A DNA stretch of 64,000 nucleotides from Prevotella jejuni (GCF_900187995.1 NZ_FZNZ01000003.1:98881-162880); one strand, 5' to 3'. Numbered from the stretch's first letter, positions 26,499-35,932 are shown. Notes: generated by a model not told the origin, from the letters alone. Made by a program: numbers and translations.

Positions 26499-27947
26499 TT
26501 ATTTTGTCAGCTTAATAATCTTGCAACCATGTGCTGGGATGACAGCCTCGATCTTATCGCTTACAGTACCCTCATCAGCATGCTTCCAAAGGTCACGTGC
26601 AGACCAAGTACCAGTAATACCCACCTTTGTCAAGTCGATAGAACGAGTTGCAGCTGCCTGATCACGGTTGAAGAGACCGATAACCCAAGAGCCATCCTTC
26701 ATCTGTCCGTACCACACCTCACCATCTGTGTTCCAAAGGTTACGCTCCAATGGCTTACCGACAAAGCCGTCCTTCTGCAAAGCGAGTAATTCGTCATTCT
26801 GGAAGAAGGTCAAATCATTACCAGTTGGCATATCTGTGATAGAGATAGGACCACCTGCCATCAAAGGAAGAGAGATAACTGACATCTTCTCATTGTCGTC
26901 CGCATAGCTTCCAATACGAATAAAGTCGCCATCAAGACGTATCTTCTTACGACCAGAGATCTTTGACCAGTTGATGAAACCATCAAATGCGTTCTCTGAA
27001 TTAGGCCACCCACCACGAAGGCTACCACGGTTGTTATCTGAGAAACGATACCAACTACCTTCAAGTGCATCGGCATCAATACGTACCATGTTACCAGCGT
27101 ACTTTTCAATGATAGCGTCATTGCGCAAGTGTGGCATTACAAGAGAAACATACACACCATACTTCTGTGCATATTTGTTGATCCATTGCATACCCTTCAC
27201 GTAACGCTCACGACCAAAGCCTTTATCGATAACGTCGGTATAATTCATTCCATCCTCATACCAAGAGAGGAAGTCCATACGCACGAATTTCACGCCTAAG
27301 TCAGCATAGTGTTTGAAGAAACCTTCAAAGAACTGTTCGGCACCTGGGTGGTCAGTCATTACCCAACCGAACTGCTCTTTAGCCGTAGGATACTTCACAT
27401 CCTTGTCCTTTGCTGGGTCATAACCAAGACTGCTCACTGTGATAGAGTCTGTTCCTGGGATGATTGCATTAGGGTTAGAATAGTGTAACCAGAATGGACT
27501 GTCATACACACCTAACTTCAGACCCTTCTCTTTCAGCTTTGCAACGATAGTAGTCAAAGGTATCTCTGGAGAACCTTCATCCTTTGTAGAGTGACTGTAA
27601 CGTGTCATGTAACCATCATCACCGCCCATGGCAGCGAAGCCATCAGTAACAAGCATATCATAGCCATGTGACTTGAGGTTAGTGACTACATAATCGATTG
27701 TCTCATCCCAGTCGTTCTCTGTGAAGATATTTGGGAATGAGCCCGCCTTTTCCTGTGCTCGGAGGTTACCATATACACTCCAATAAAGAGGAGCATAATC
27801 CATACCTTCCTTTTCTGCAACAGGTGTAAGGCCAACAGTAGGGTCCTGCTTATCGACACTCAAGTCGCTGGTGACATCCCACTCATTACTATTACAACTG
27901 GATAGCAAAGCAGCGAATGCTAAACTTGCAAATATATATTTCTTCAT
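26499..27947 (-). CDS. GH27/clan GH-D-like glycoside hydrolase lipoprotein
   Basis: The 482-residue lipoprotein (lipobox LLSSC) has a TIM-barrel typical of alpha-galactosidase-like clan GH-D enzymes. Supporting motifs are the loops YDMLVTDGFAAMGGDDGY, LKLGVYDSPFW and FVRMDFLSWYEDG, with D225 the likely nucleophile. A beta-sandwich C-terminal domain follows (about 400-482). It is the last gene of a susC-susD-susE operon, so it should act at the cell surface on the imported glycan. GH27 also contains isomaltodextranases and beta-arabinopyranosidases, so the alpha-galactosidase name should not be taken as certain. Signal and length are consistent with an intact enzyme. Confidence 0.85.
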   Translation of the reverse strand: MKKYIFASLAFAALLSSCNSNEWDVTSDLSVDKQDPTVGLTPVAEKEGMDYAPLYWSVYGNLRAQEKAGSFPNIFTENDWDETIDYVVTNLKSHGYDMLVTDGFAAMGGDDGYMTRYSHSTKDEGSPEIPLTTIVAKLKEKGLKLGVYDSPFWLHYSNPNAIIPGTDSITVSSLGYDPAKDKDVKYPTAKEQFGWVMTDHPGAEQFFEGFFKHYADLGVKFVRMDFLSWYEDGMNYTDVIDKGFGRERYVKGMQWINKYAQKYGVYVSLVMPHLRNDAIIEKYAGNMVRIDADALEGSWYRFSDNNRGSLRGGWPNSENAFDGFINWSKISGRKKIRLDGDFIRIGSYADDNEKMSVISLPLMAGGPISITDMPTGNDLTFFQNDELLALQKDGFVGKPLERNLWNTDGEVWYGQMKDGSWVIGLFNRDQAAATRSIDLTKVGITGTWSARDLWKHADEGTVSDKIEAVIPAHGCKIIKLTK

Positions 27948-28016
27948 TGTTGTTTATTCTGTCATAAGTAGTTATTAAATGGCAGCTGCAAGAGTCGACA
28001 TTTATCGTATCTCTAT

Positions 28017-28041
28017 TTACACTCTTGTATCAGGAGTGTAA
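28017..28041 (-). terminator. Intercistronic hairpin between susE and glycosidase gene
   Basis: TTACACTC (28017-28024) pairs with GAGTGTAA (28034-28041), without a T run. It may stabilise the upstream mRNA or lower expression of the downstream gene rather than stop transcription outright. Confidence 0.35.
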
Positions 28042-28079
28042 GCCTATAATCTTACAGCTACCTTATTATATTAGTGGAG

Positions 28080-29315
28080 TTATGCACCTAAGTACTCTGC
28101 CTTAAACTTCTTATTCTTTAAGTCGAGTGTCAACTTATACTTACCAGCCTTGGTCACTTTCCACTTCTTGTCACCATAACTCTTCTCCGTACCGTAGGCA
28201 AGAGCATCGTTAGCAACACCTTGTTCATTCACTTCAGTATTCTCTGCTGGCGCAAAGAAATAAGGCTTTTCATCAGAGAAACCAGACTTATCAAGCATGA
28301 ATTTCATCTCACCTTCAGCCAACTGAACCTCAACAGAGAAGAGATGATCGCCTGACTTAGTGAAAGCAACACCATTATCAGTTACCCAACCAGCAGGAGT
28401 TGCGCTACCAATCATATAGACGTTTTCAGTATCCCAAGGTGATGGTGCAGCTGGAGCAGGTGCATCAGCCTCGAACTTCGTTACCTTAATCTCATGCTTT
28501 GTGAGGTCGAATACAATAGTATAAGTACCAACTTCCGTTACCTTCCACTTATTGTCTTCGCCACCAACAACCATGCCTTGCTTTGCAGGACCATCATGGT
28601 TGAACTCACAATCAGCTACAGGTGCTTGAATCATGTTGTTCCATCCATCTGATTTGTCAAATGACAACTTGAACTCACCTACGTTGAGATGACCCTCATA
28701 AGTGAACTGTAAAGGATTAGAAGAGGTCTTAGCAAACTTAGCAGAACCGTCCTGTACCTTTGCTTTCAACCCATCAATATCCCAACCGTAGGGCGTTGCA
28801 TTACCAATAAATGACAACCACTCTGTCTCGATAGGAACGATTGGACCAGCTGGTTCTTCGCCCTCATAAGTAACTGTAAGCTTACGTGTACGGAGATCGA
28901 CAGCGAAGGTATAAATACCAGCTTTAGTCACCTTCCACTTATTATCAGCACCACCTTTGCGAATATCTATCGCATCACTGGCTACGCCTTTATCATTGAT
29001 TTCAGTATTAGCAGCAGGTGCGTAAACAAATGTGGCACCCCAATCACCCTTAGAGAGTGGCAACTTAATCTCACCCGTCCTTAGCTTACCGTGATAAGTA
29101 AAGAGGTACTTATTATTCTCATCACGTGTCATCTCGTATGGATTGTCAATGCTCCACCCAGCAGGGGTAGCATCACCCACCATATAGAGATGGTCGACCT
29201 TCAATGGAAGCTCTTCTGTGATGACCACGATATCCTTATCATCATGACATGATTGGAAGGTTATTGGCGCTAAAAGAGCCAATAGCGCCATACCATATTT
29301 AACTATTGATTTCAT
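28080..29315 (-). CDS. SusE/SusF-family outer-membrane glycan-binding lipoprotein
   Basis: The 411-residue lipoprotein (lipobox cysteine at residue 23, TFQSC) consists of three SusE/SusF starch-binding-like modules of about 100 residues. Each begins with a Y/LxxxGxATPxGW motif (MVGDATPAGWSIDN, FIGNATPYGWDIDG, MIGSATPAGWVTDN) and ends with KWKVTKAGxYxxxxDLxxxK. In the starch system such proteins hold glycan at the cell surface. The three near-identical modules suggest internal duplication. It lies 30 bp downstream of susD. Confidence 0.92.
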   Translation of the reverse strand: MKSIVKYGMALLALLAPITFQSCHDDKDIVVITEELPLKVDHLYMVGDATPAGWSIDNPYEMTRDENNKYLFTYHGKLRTGEIKLPLSKGDWGATFVYAPAANTEINDKGVASDAIDIRKGGADNKWKVTKAGIYTFAVDLRTRKLTVTYEGEEPAGPIVPIETEWLSFIGNATPYGWDIDGLKAKVQDGSAKFAKTSSNPLQFTYEGHLNVGEFKLSFDKSDGWNNMIQAPVADCEFNHDGPAKQGMVVGGEDNKWKVTEVGTYTIVFDLTKHEIKVTKFEADAPAPAAPSPWDTENVYMIGSATPAGWVTDNGVAFTKSGDHLFSVEVQLAEGEMKFMLDKSGFSDEKPYFFAPAENTEVNEQGVANDALAYGTEKSYGDKKWKVTKAGKYKLTLDLKNKKFKAEYLGA

Positions 29316-29345
29316 CTTACGAATAGGTTTTAATCATTTAATAAA

Positions 29346-31091
29346 TTAGTTGCCATCATAACCAGGGTTCTGCTTCATGTCCTTATGAGCACCCATGATG
29401 TCTGGGTGGAATGGGAAGATTTCGATGTGCTTATCGGCATCTGCCTCCTTATCCCACCATGCATCTTCGAACTTACCAAAGCGAATCAAATCGATACGGC
29501 GACGTCCCTCTGCGAAGAACTCACGTCCCCACTCTGCCAACATCTCCTTCATATCGAGGGTTGCTGTACCTTCTGGGGCATAGAGAACAGTGCTCCAATC
29601 AGAAGAAGGATAGTTACGTTTACGTACCATGTTCAAGAGTTTACCTGCTGTAGTAGCATCTCCCTTGCGCAGCTTACACTCTGCAAGGCTATAGATAATC
29701 TCTGGGAGACGTACCTCACAGTAGTCTGCTTCAAGCTGAAGGTCCTCTTCAGTATCTGGATAGAGAGGATACTTAGCAAACATCCAACCTGAGTTGTCGT
29801 CACCATCCTCAAGTCTACTTTCAGTCTTATTGAGCCACTTGCTACCATCAGTAGCACCGAACTTACCAACAGCATCACGTATGTCAAGAACATATCTACC
29901 GTTGTGATCCTTCAAATACTGTGGATGTCCGTCATCATCAATATATTGAATCTTACCGAAGATGAACATACCCTCACGTCGACCATTGTTTAAGTTCTTG
30001 TACATCTTTAGTCGAACGTCTGATGGATACTTCTTAAATTGAGCGATAGGCATACCTAACTCGAAGTTATACTTCTCTCCCTTAGGGTTATAAGATGGTG
30101 AAGCAGAGTACTTGAGGTTGTGTGAACCTTCCTTACACTTCTTATCCTTCAACCAGTCATTAGCCTTAGATGGAGTAGTCCACCAATAAACATCACCCTT
30201 GTAGTGCCAGTGTGTCTCGCCCTGAGAGCTTGGGAATGCGAAGATAACCTCATCACACTTGTCATTATCCCAATCGAAAGCAGCGTCCCAACGGTCAGCT
30301 ACAGCGTATGTACCATACTTACCATCAAGAATGTCCTGTGCATACTTCTCTGCATCAGCATAGCGGTCTTCACCAACATAAACCTGTGCATTCATATACA
30401 AGCGAACCAACAATGCAGCAGCACCAGCTTGTGTCCACTGACCTTCAATGTTGCCATTACCACCGAGGGAAGCCTTCTTAACCAAATCAGGTAAAGCATC
30501 CTTCAATTCTTTCTCTATAAAGTCGAAGATCTGACGTGGTGGAACCTGGCCTTTAGAGTTCTGTGATAGGTCTTTGAAGCCAACAGAGTAGTAGACATTA
30601 CGGAACGCATCTAACAGACGAAGATAATACCATGCACGGAGAACGTGGTTCTGTGCGCGAAGGTTAGCGAACTCTGCTTCTGAAAAACCAAACTTTGATG
30701 CAGAGAGTGTGTTAAGGTCTTCAATAACCTTATTAGCCTGTCCGATACCTTGATAGCAACCATTGAACTCAGACTGAGCCTCACCATTCGTGTTAATCCA
30801 CTTATGGCGGTGCATACGAGCCCAACGACCACCATCATCCCACCAGTCTTCACGTGTAGGAGTAATCAATTGGTCGGCTGTTTCTTCATTCAGTACATGG
30901 CGACTCTGGATACTCCAGAAGCCATGTTCGAATGGACGAAGTACTGCGCGGATAACGTCATCCTTCGTATTATAATAGTTGCTTGATGCCACTTGGTCGT
31001 ACAGTGTCTCACTAAGATCAGTACAACTTGAGGCTGTCATAAGAGCCGCAGGCACTGCTAACAATGCTGCGTATTTATATAACTTATTCAT
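29346..31091 (-). CDS. SusD/RagB family nutrient-uptake lipoprotein
   Basis: The 581-residue protein has a lipobox (ASSC, Cys23), followed by DLSETLYDQVASSNYYNTKDD. It has the TPR-rich SusD fold (NLRAQNHVLRAWYYLRLLDAFRNVYY), and the C-terminal SusD domain LAEWGREFFAEGRRRIDLIRFGKFE. It covers the SusC pore and binds the glycan. Position between susC and susE is canonical. The ending PGYDGN is a common SusD terminus (NPGY). Intact. Confidence 0.95.
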   Translation of the reverse strand: MNKLYKYAALLAVPAALMTASSCTDLSETLYDQVASSNYYNTKDDVIRAVLRPFEHGFWSIQSRHVLNEETADQLITPTREDWWDDGGRWARMHRHKWINTNGEAQSEFNGCYQGIGQANKVIEDLNTLSASKFGFSEAEFANLRAQNHVLRAWYYLRLLDAFRNVYYSVGFKDLSQNSKGQVPPRQIFDFIEKELKDALPDLVKKASLGGNGNIEGQWTQAGAAALLVRLYMNAQVYVGEDRYADAEKYAQDILDGKYGTYAVADRWDAAFDWDNDKCDEVIFAFPSSQGETHWHYKGDVYWWTTPSKANDWLKDKKCKEGSHNLKYSASPSYNPKGEKYNFELGMPIAQFKKYPSDVRLKMYKNLNNGRREGMFIFGKIQYIDDDGHPQYLKDHNGRYVLDIRDAVGKFGATDGSKWLNKTESRLEDGDDNSGWMFAKYPLYPDTEEDLQLEADYCEVRLPEIIYSLAECKLRKGDATTAGKLLNMVRKRNYPSSDWSTVLYAPEGTATLDMKEMLAEWGREFFAEGRRRIDLIRFGKFEDAWWDKEADADKHIEIFPFHPDIMGAHKDMKQNPGYDGN

Positions 31092-31125
31092 TGCTTTTCA
31101 TTATCTAAATGATTGAACGATTGTT

Positions 31126-34113
31126 TTAGAAGTCAACTTGCAATCCTAACATGAACTGGCGTGTTGATGGATAGTATGTACGTGAACCCGTAGCACCTGG
31201 TGTCAAGCCATTCAACTGATAGGTAGAAGGGTCTACACCAGAGAACTTCGTAATCGTAAAGAGGTTGGTTGCAGTTGCATAGATACGAACAGAGCTAAGA
31301 TACTTCTTCTTCATATCTAAGGTATAACCAAGACTTACAGAAGAGAGCTTCAAGTAGTCACCAGGCTCAAGGAAGTAGTCTGAGACGATAGGGTTCTGTG
31401 TTACTGCAAGGTTCTTACTATATGCTTTATCCATTACATTACCTTGGAAGTTCTTAATACCATAATAGAAGTCATGGATATTGAAGATATCAAAGCCCAA
31501 AGCTGTCTGGAAGAACAATGAAGCATCTAAGTTCTTATAACGGAAACTATGTGTCATAGAACCCGTGAACTTTGGAAGACCATTGCCAACAAACTGACGA
31601 TCGTCATCTGTAGCATTGTCTGCTAAGACCTTATCACCATCCTTGTCATAAACAATCCACTTACCATCAGGAGTGATACCAGCATACTTCCACATATAGA
31701 AGCTACCGATACGGCGTCCCTTCTCGATACGTTGCAGTGTATGGAATGGGTATGGATCCTGTGTATTAACCATGTAATAGAAGTCCTGACCAACAAACTT
31801 ACTATTGCTGAACTTAACGAACTCATTACCCATTGTTGCTCCTACAACATTGAGTGTATAGGTGAAGTCCTTCTTCTTAATAGCATTCCAAGTTACATCA
31901 AACTCGAAACCACTGTTACGCATAGTACCTACGTTCACGAAAGTAGTCGTAAACAAATATGGTGGAACAGTCACGTTATAATCACCCAAGAGGTCTTGCT
32001 GTGTACGATTGAAGTAGTTGAAAGAACCGAAGAGGTTACCATTGAACAACGCCCAATCAAGTCCGACGTTCCAGTTCTTACCCTTCTCCCAGTGCAAGTC
32101 ATCGTTTGGATTCTTACCAGGACCCCATACTTGATAAGACTTACCATTATACATATAATAACCAAAGCCCTGCATTGTGTCAAGTGACTTGTATGATTCG
32201 AAGTCCTGATTACCTGTCACACCGAAGTCAGCACGGAGTTTCAAGTCGGTCAACCAGCTCTTTGTTCCTGCCATAAAGGCCTCGTCAGAGATACGCCAAC
32301 CTGCAGACACAGCAGGGAAGTTACCCCACTTGTAATGCTCACCGAACTTTGTTGAACCCTCATGACGCAAAGAAGCTGTTAACATATAGCGTCCTTTCCA
32401 GTCATAGCTTACACGTCCGAAGAATGCAATCAGCTTGTAACCATTCTTATAAGAACCCATACCAAGCTCGTCTTTCTTCTTCATGAACTTACCTGTTCCT
32501 AAGTTGTTGTCCTCAAGAGCATCGTTAGGGAAGTCCTTATTCTCTGCATTGAAGCCTGAGTAGAGAGCCTCTTGATAAGAGTAACCAAACATAGCCTTTA
32601 AGTTGTGATTACCAAAAGAGTTGCTATAGTTGTTAATCCACTCCAAACTATGGAGAGATTCCTTTTTATAATTCTGTGATGCTTCACCATCACGACCTGC
32701 ATTAATCGTACGGGTGTTGGTTGATGGGCTGAACCACTGGTTATAGTTATCATATTGATGGTCAGCGAATGTCAACTGTGTAGTCAACACCTGCTTTCCA
32801 GGATTGGTCAATAACAATGGGAAAAGATTCAACTTAACGGTACCATCCCAGTCAATCAACTTTGTTGTACCAGTATCTTTACGTCTCTTCTCCTGCTCAA
32901 TAGGGTTCCAGTCAGCAGGCTGTCCCTTAAAGTTATAGTACAGCGCAGGGTTCTGTGGATCCCAGATAGGAGTAGTAGGGTTAGCCTCCAAGGCATTGCG
33001 GAACACATCCCAAGTTGCATTCTTACGATAGGCAACACGTGGAGCGATATTCAAACCGAAGGTTATCAAACCGCTGTTGGTTGTATGGTTCAAACTGATA
33101 CGAGCACCATACTCCTGACGACCAGAGTACTTATCAATACCCTTTGCATCACGATAGTCTACCGATGCACGGTAATTAGACTTGATATTACCACCACTAA
33201 GTGTCAATGTATGAACAGTGCGAACACCAACACGGCTCACTTCCTTCATCCAGTCTGTTGAACCGCCAAGGTCATAACCAGTACCAGAAGCCAATCGGTT
33301 GGCACGATACTCATCAGCTGAGAGCATATCAAGATCCTTCTTAATGACATCTAAAGCAATAGAGCCACTATAAGAGGTATGCAAGTTTCCGTCACGAGCT
33401 CCCTTCTTTGTCGTTACGAGAATAACACCGTTAGAACCACGAGTACCGTAGATTGCTGATGCAGCACCATCCTTCAAGACATCATAACTCTCAATGTCAT
33501 TAGGATTGAGGTTGGTTAAGTTACCACCAGGTACACCATCGATGACAATCAACGGACCAAGTCCTGCAGCACGAGATGAGACACCACGCACCTGGATACT
33601 TGCCTGATTGTTAGGGTCACCAGCACCAGTATTGGTAATACTAACACCAGCCACCTTACCTTGAATCATCATAGATGGGTCTACACTTGCTACTTGTGTG
33701 AAGTTCTTAGAAGATACGTGAGACACAGCAGAAGTAAGTTCCTTCTTATCCATCGTACCATAACCAACTACAACAACCTCATCAAGATTAGCAGCATCTT
33801 CCTGCAACTTAATCTTAAAATCAGTCTGATTGTTTACTGGTAAATCCTGTGTCTTGTAACCGATGTAGGTCACACGGAGTCGAGATTTAGGACTTGCAAC
33901 AGATAGAGAGAAGTTACCATCAATATCCGTCACCACACCATTCTTGGTACCTTCCTCCATAATGGTTGCACCAATGACTGGTTCTCCATTCTGATCGGTT
34001 ACCGATCCCTTAACATTGAGTTTTTGAGCCGCCACGTTCAAGGTGCATATTAGACCCACCAATAGGGCAAGTACCTTACGCCATGAACTGGTCTCAGTTT
34101 GCAATGGTTTCAT
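31126..34113 (-). CDS. SusC/RagA family TonB-linked outer-membrane transporter
   Basis: The 995-residue protein has a signal peptide (ending NVAAQ), a carboxypeptidase-like domain (about 33-110, LNVKGSVTDQNGEPVIGATI), then the TonB box/plug (LDEVVVVGYGTMDKKELTSAVS, GSNGVILVTTKKGA) and a barrel ending RQFMLGLQVDF. It is the first gene of the four-gene operon susC-susD-susE-GH27-like (34113 down to 26499). No STN domain is present and no hybrid two-component or ECF regulator is in the window, so control is probably by a distant or unrecognised regulator. Confidence 0.95.
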   Translation of the reverse strand: MKPLQTETSSWRKVLALLVGLICTLNVAAQKLNVKGSVTDQNGEPVIGATIMEEGTKNGVVTDIDGNFSLSVASPKSRLRVTYIGYKTQDLPVNNQTDFKIKLQEDAANLDEVVVVGYGTMDKKELTSAVSHVSSKNFTQVASVDPSMMIQGKVAGVSITNTGAGDPNNQASIQVRGVSSRAAGLGPLIVIDGVPGGNLTNLNPNDIESYDVLKDGAASAIYGTRGSNGVILVTTKKGARDGNLHTSYSGSIALDVIKKDLDMLSADEYRANRLASGTGYDLGGSTDWMKEVSRVGVRTVHTLTLSGGNIKSNYRASVDYRDAKGIDKYSGRQEYGARISLNHTTNSGLITFGLNIAPRVAYRKNATWDVFRNALEANPTTPIWDPQNPALYYNFKGQPADWNPIEQEKRRKDTGTTKLIDWDGTVKLNLFPLLLTNPGKQVLTTQLTFADHQYDNYNQWFSPSTNTRTINAGRDGEASQNYKKESLHSLEWINNYSNSFGNHNLKAMFGYSYQEALYSGFNAENKDFPNDALEDNNLGTGKFMKKKDELGMGSYKNGYKLIAFFGRVSYDWKGRYMLTASLRHEGSTKFGEHYKWGNFPAVSAGWRISDEAFMAGTKSWLTDLKLRADFGVTGNQDFESYKSLDTMQGFGYYMYNGKSYQVWGPGKNPNDDLHWEKGKNWNVGLDWALFNGNLFGSFNYFNRTQQDLLGDYNVTVPPYLFTTTFVNVGTMRNSGFEFDVTWNAIKKKDFTYTLNVVGATMGNEFVKFSNSKFVGQDFYYMVNTQDPYPFHTLQRIEKGRRIGSFYMWKYAGITPDGKWIVYDKDGDKVLADNATDDDRQFVGNGLPKFTGSMTHSFRYKNLDASLFFQTALGFDIFNIHDFYYGIKNFQGNVMDKAYSKNLAVTQNPIVSDYFLEPGDYLKLSSVSLGYTLDMKKKYLSSVRIYATATNLFTITKFSGVDPSTYQLNGLTPGATGSRTYYPSTRQFMLGLQVDF

Positions 34114-34153
34114 GATTGTTAATTTGATTTATGTTTTTAAAATTATTTCCTGT

Positions 34154-34163
34154 CGTTATAACG
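34154..34163. promoter_or_regulatory. Palindrome in leader of the susC operon
   Basis: CGTTATAACG is a perfect 10-bp palindrome about 20 bp downstream of the predicted transcription start and 41 bp before the ATG, a possible operator. Confidence 0.3.
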
Positions 34164-34183
34164 GAAACTCCTTATCTTAAAAG

Positions 34184-34201
34184 GTGTATGCAAAGATACA
34201 C
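34184..34201 (-). promoter_or_regulatory. Promoter of the susC operon with overlapping palindrome
   Basis: The minus strand reads TATCTTTG (34191-34198), a perfect -7 element. It is embedded in the palindrome GTGTAT-GCAAAG-ATACAC (34184-34201), so a repressor could sit directly on it. Confidence 0.5.
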
Positions 34202-34562
34202 GAAAATTAGACTATATGGTAAGGATAAAAGGGTAAATAAATGAAATTACAAATACTCTTCACTGACTATCAGCAACTTACAAACCGTATTATACAAAAA
34301 AATACAACATGAGTTATAAGCACCAAAAATATATTTTAACAACTAACAAAAGCGCAATAGATACATATTTAACAGTTAACTCCACTCCTCTATACTCTTC
34401 TTTGTAAGCAGAAACTTACTCAAACAGAACCATAAATTTCTTGTTCTCAGTCTATACTTCGCGCCCTCTCGAAGACCAAAACTATCGATGAAATGGGCAG
34501 AAATTGATGTTTTTGACACCTCACAAGGGTAGATTGACACCAAGAGGACGTTTCTCTTCAGT

Positions 34563-34669
34563 TGTCCGAAGCGTCCGAACACTTTGTCCGAAGCCTTCGG
34601 ACAGGTTGTCCGGAGTACTCGGACACTTTGTCCGGGGCCTCCGGACAGTTTGTGCGGAGTATCCGTACC
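34563..34669. repeat. 22-bp array of TGTCCGGA palindromes
   Basis: Units begin at 34563, 34585, 34607, 34629 and 34651. The inner units are near-perfect 19-bp palindromes, TGTCCGAAGCCTTCGGACA, TGTCCGGAGTACTCGGACA and TGTCCGGGGCCTCCGGACA, each followed by a 3-bp spacer. It is far more GC-rich than its surroundings. Confidence 0.9.
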
Positions 34670-34755
34670 ATAAGAGAAGATAGTTTGGAACGATGAAGAA
34701 TGGCGTTAGTTAATATATCGTAAAGCACTAACGCCTTACTTATAAGGAAACAGTT

Positions 34756-35748
34756 CTATCGCACACCGATACCTTTCAACACCGAACTAATCTGCGTCCG
34801 ATGCTTCAAAGCTGTCTCTTCGCCTATTCGAAGGATGTCTTTTATGGCCTTCTTATTGAAGTCGGTGACACCATAACGACCTAACTCAGGATTAATATAT
34901 AGGTCGGCTTGCGTCCGGTTAACATTATATTTCTTTATATCTGGCCGTTCGGCCAACCATTTCAGAATACCACCCATACCTTTCAGAAAGGCGAAAGGCG
35001 AATGATAGTCATCATACTTACGTTGCTGAAGGTCGACAGCTATCACCACGTCTGCCCCCATCTTGCGCACAACATCTACTGGAAGATTGTTACTCATACC
35101 GCCATCTACCAGCATCAGCGTGTCCATTCGTATGGCTTTAAACGCCCCAGGGATAGCCATACTGGCACGCATATTCCGCACAACAGACCCTGTATCGAGG
35201 ATTATCTCTTGTTGGCAACGAATATCATAGGCTACACATGCAAAGGGAATAGCCTGTTGGAGAGCACCACGCCGCACTGGCGAACGACTGACAAGGCTGT
35301 CAAGAAAGTCGTAGACATGGTCGCCATGTAAGATGCCAAATCCTTTCTGTCCACCAACATCCGCCTTCTTATGGACAGGGAAGCCGAAGACATAGACCAC
35401 ACCATCCTCTTCCTTGTACATCTTTCCTACAAGAGCTGTATCTCTATCAGCCAATAACGACAACCAATTCTGCGACCGAAAAAGCTTATCGAGGTCGTCT
35501 GCCCGATAACCTTGAGCGTAGAGTCCGCCTATAATTGCCCCTATACTCGTCCCTGCAATATAGTCGATAGGTATCTTGGCCCGCTCTAACTCTCTCAGTA
35601 CTCCTATGGCTGCAGCACCTTTTGCACCACCGCCACCAAGTACAAGTCCCACCTTTGGGCGGGTCTTCCCACCTTCGTTCTGTTGCTGTGCCATCACAGA
35701 TAGACCACAGCATATCAGCATCAGAAATACAAGTAAGTATTTTTTCAT
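34756..35748 (-). CDS. Patatin-like phospholipase (RssA/NTE type), exported
   Basis: The 330-residue protein has a signal peptide ending VMAQQ, the oxyanion loop VGLVLGGGGAKGAAAIGVL, the nucleophile elbow GTSIGAI and the catalytic Asp in VDGGMSNNLPV. All parts of the Ser-Asp dyad are present. Such enzymes hydrolyse phospholipids; the signal peptide places it in the periplasm or at the outer membrane. It lacks the C-terminal barrel of PlpD-type proteins. A -7 element ends 5 nt before the ATG, implying a leaderless mRNA. Confidence 0.92.
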   Translation of the reverse strand: MKKYLLVFLMLICCGLSVMAQQQNEGGKTRPKVGLVLGGGGAKGAAAIGVLRELERAKIPIDYIAGTSIGAIIGGLYAQGYRADDLDKLFRSQNWLSLLADRDTALVGKMYKEEDGVVYVFGFPVHKKADVGGQKGFGILHGDHVYDFLDSLVSRSPVRRGALQQAIPFACVAYDIRCQQEIILDTGSVVRNMRASMAIPGAFKAIRMDTLMLVDGGMSNNLPVDVVRKMGADVVIAVDLQQRKYDDYHSPFAFLKGMGGILKWLAERPDIKKYNVNRTQADLYINPELGRYGVTDFNKKAIKDILRIGEETALKHRTQISSVLKGIGVR

Positions 35749-35753
35749 AGCGA

Positions 35754-35761
35754 CAAAAGTA
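35754..35761 (-). promoter_or_regulatory. -7 element of patatin gene
   Basis: The minus strand reads TACTTTTG, ending 5 nt before the start codon. Confidence 0.5.
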
Positions 35762-35845
35762 ATGTTTTTCTAAGAGAAAAAGCGTGTTTTTTCCTTTTAT
35801 TGTTGCTTTTCATTTCTCCAACAATCTTCATATTTCCTCAAAAGC

Positions 35846-35932
35846 AAGTAACTTGTTCACTCATCAACTTGTCAACTTGTCAACTTCAAAACAAACAACT
35901 TGTTCACTCGTAAACTTGTTTACTCGTCAACT
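35846..35932. repeat. 8/16-bp tandem repeat ACTTGTnnACTCGTnA
   Basis: About ten 8-bp steps (AACTTGTC, AACTTGTT, CACTCGTA and similar) form an imperfect array immediately before the rluA-type promoter. It is the reverse complement of the motif at 11245-11284. Confidence 0.65.

Larger units (their letters stand above)
34114..34755. other. Intergenic region upstream of the polysaccharide utilisation operon
   Basis: The 642-bp region carries the operon promoter (near 34191) with overlapping palindromes and, further right, a five-unit 22-bp array (34563-34669). No gene is supported. Confidence 0.65.

Noticed and set aside
26499..27947. SusA/SusB-type starch enzyme
   Set aside because: No GH13 or GH97 motifs are present; the loops fit clan GH-D.
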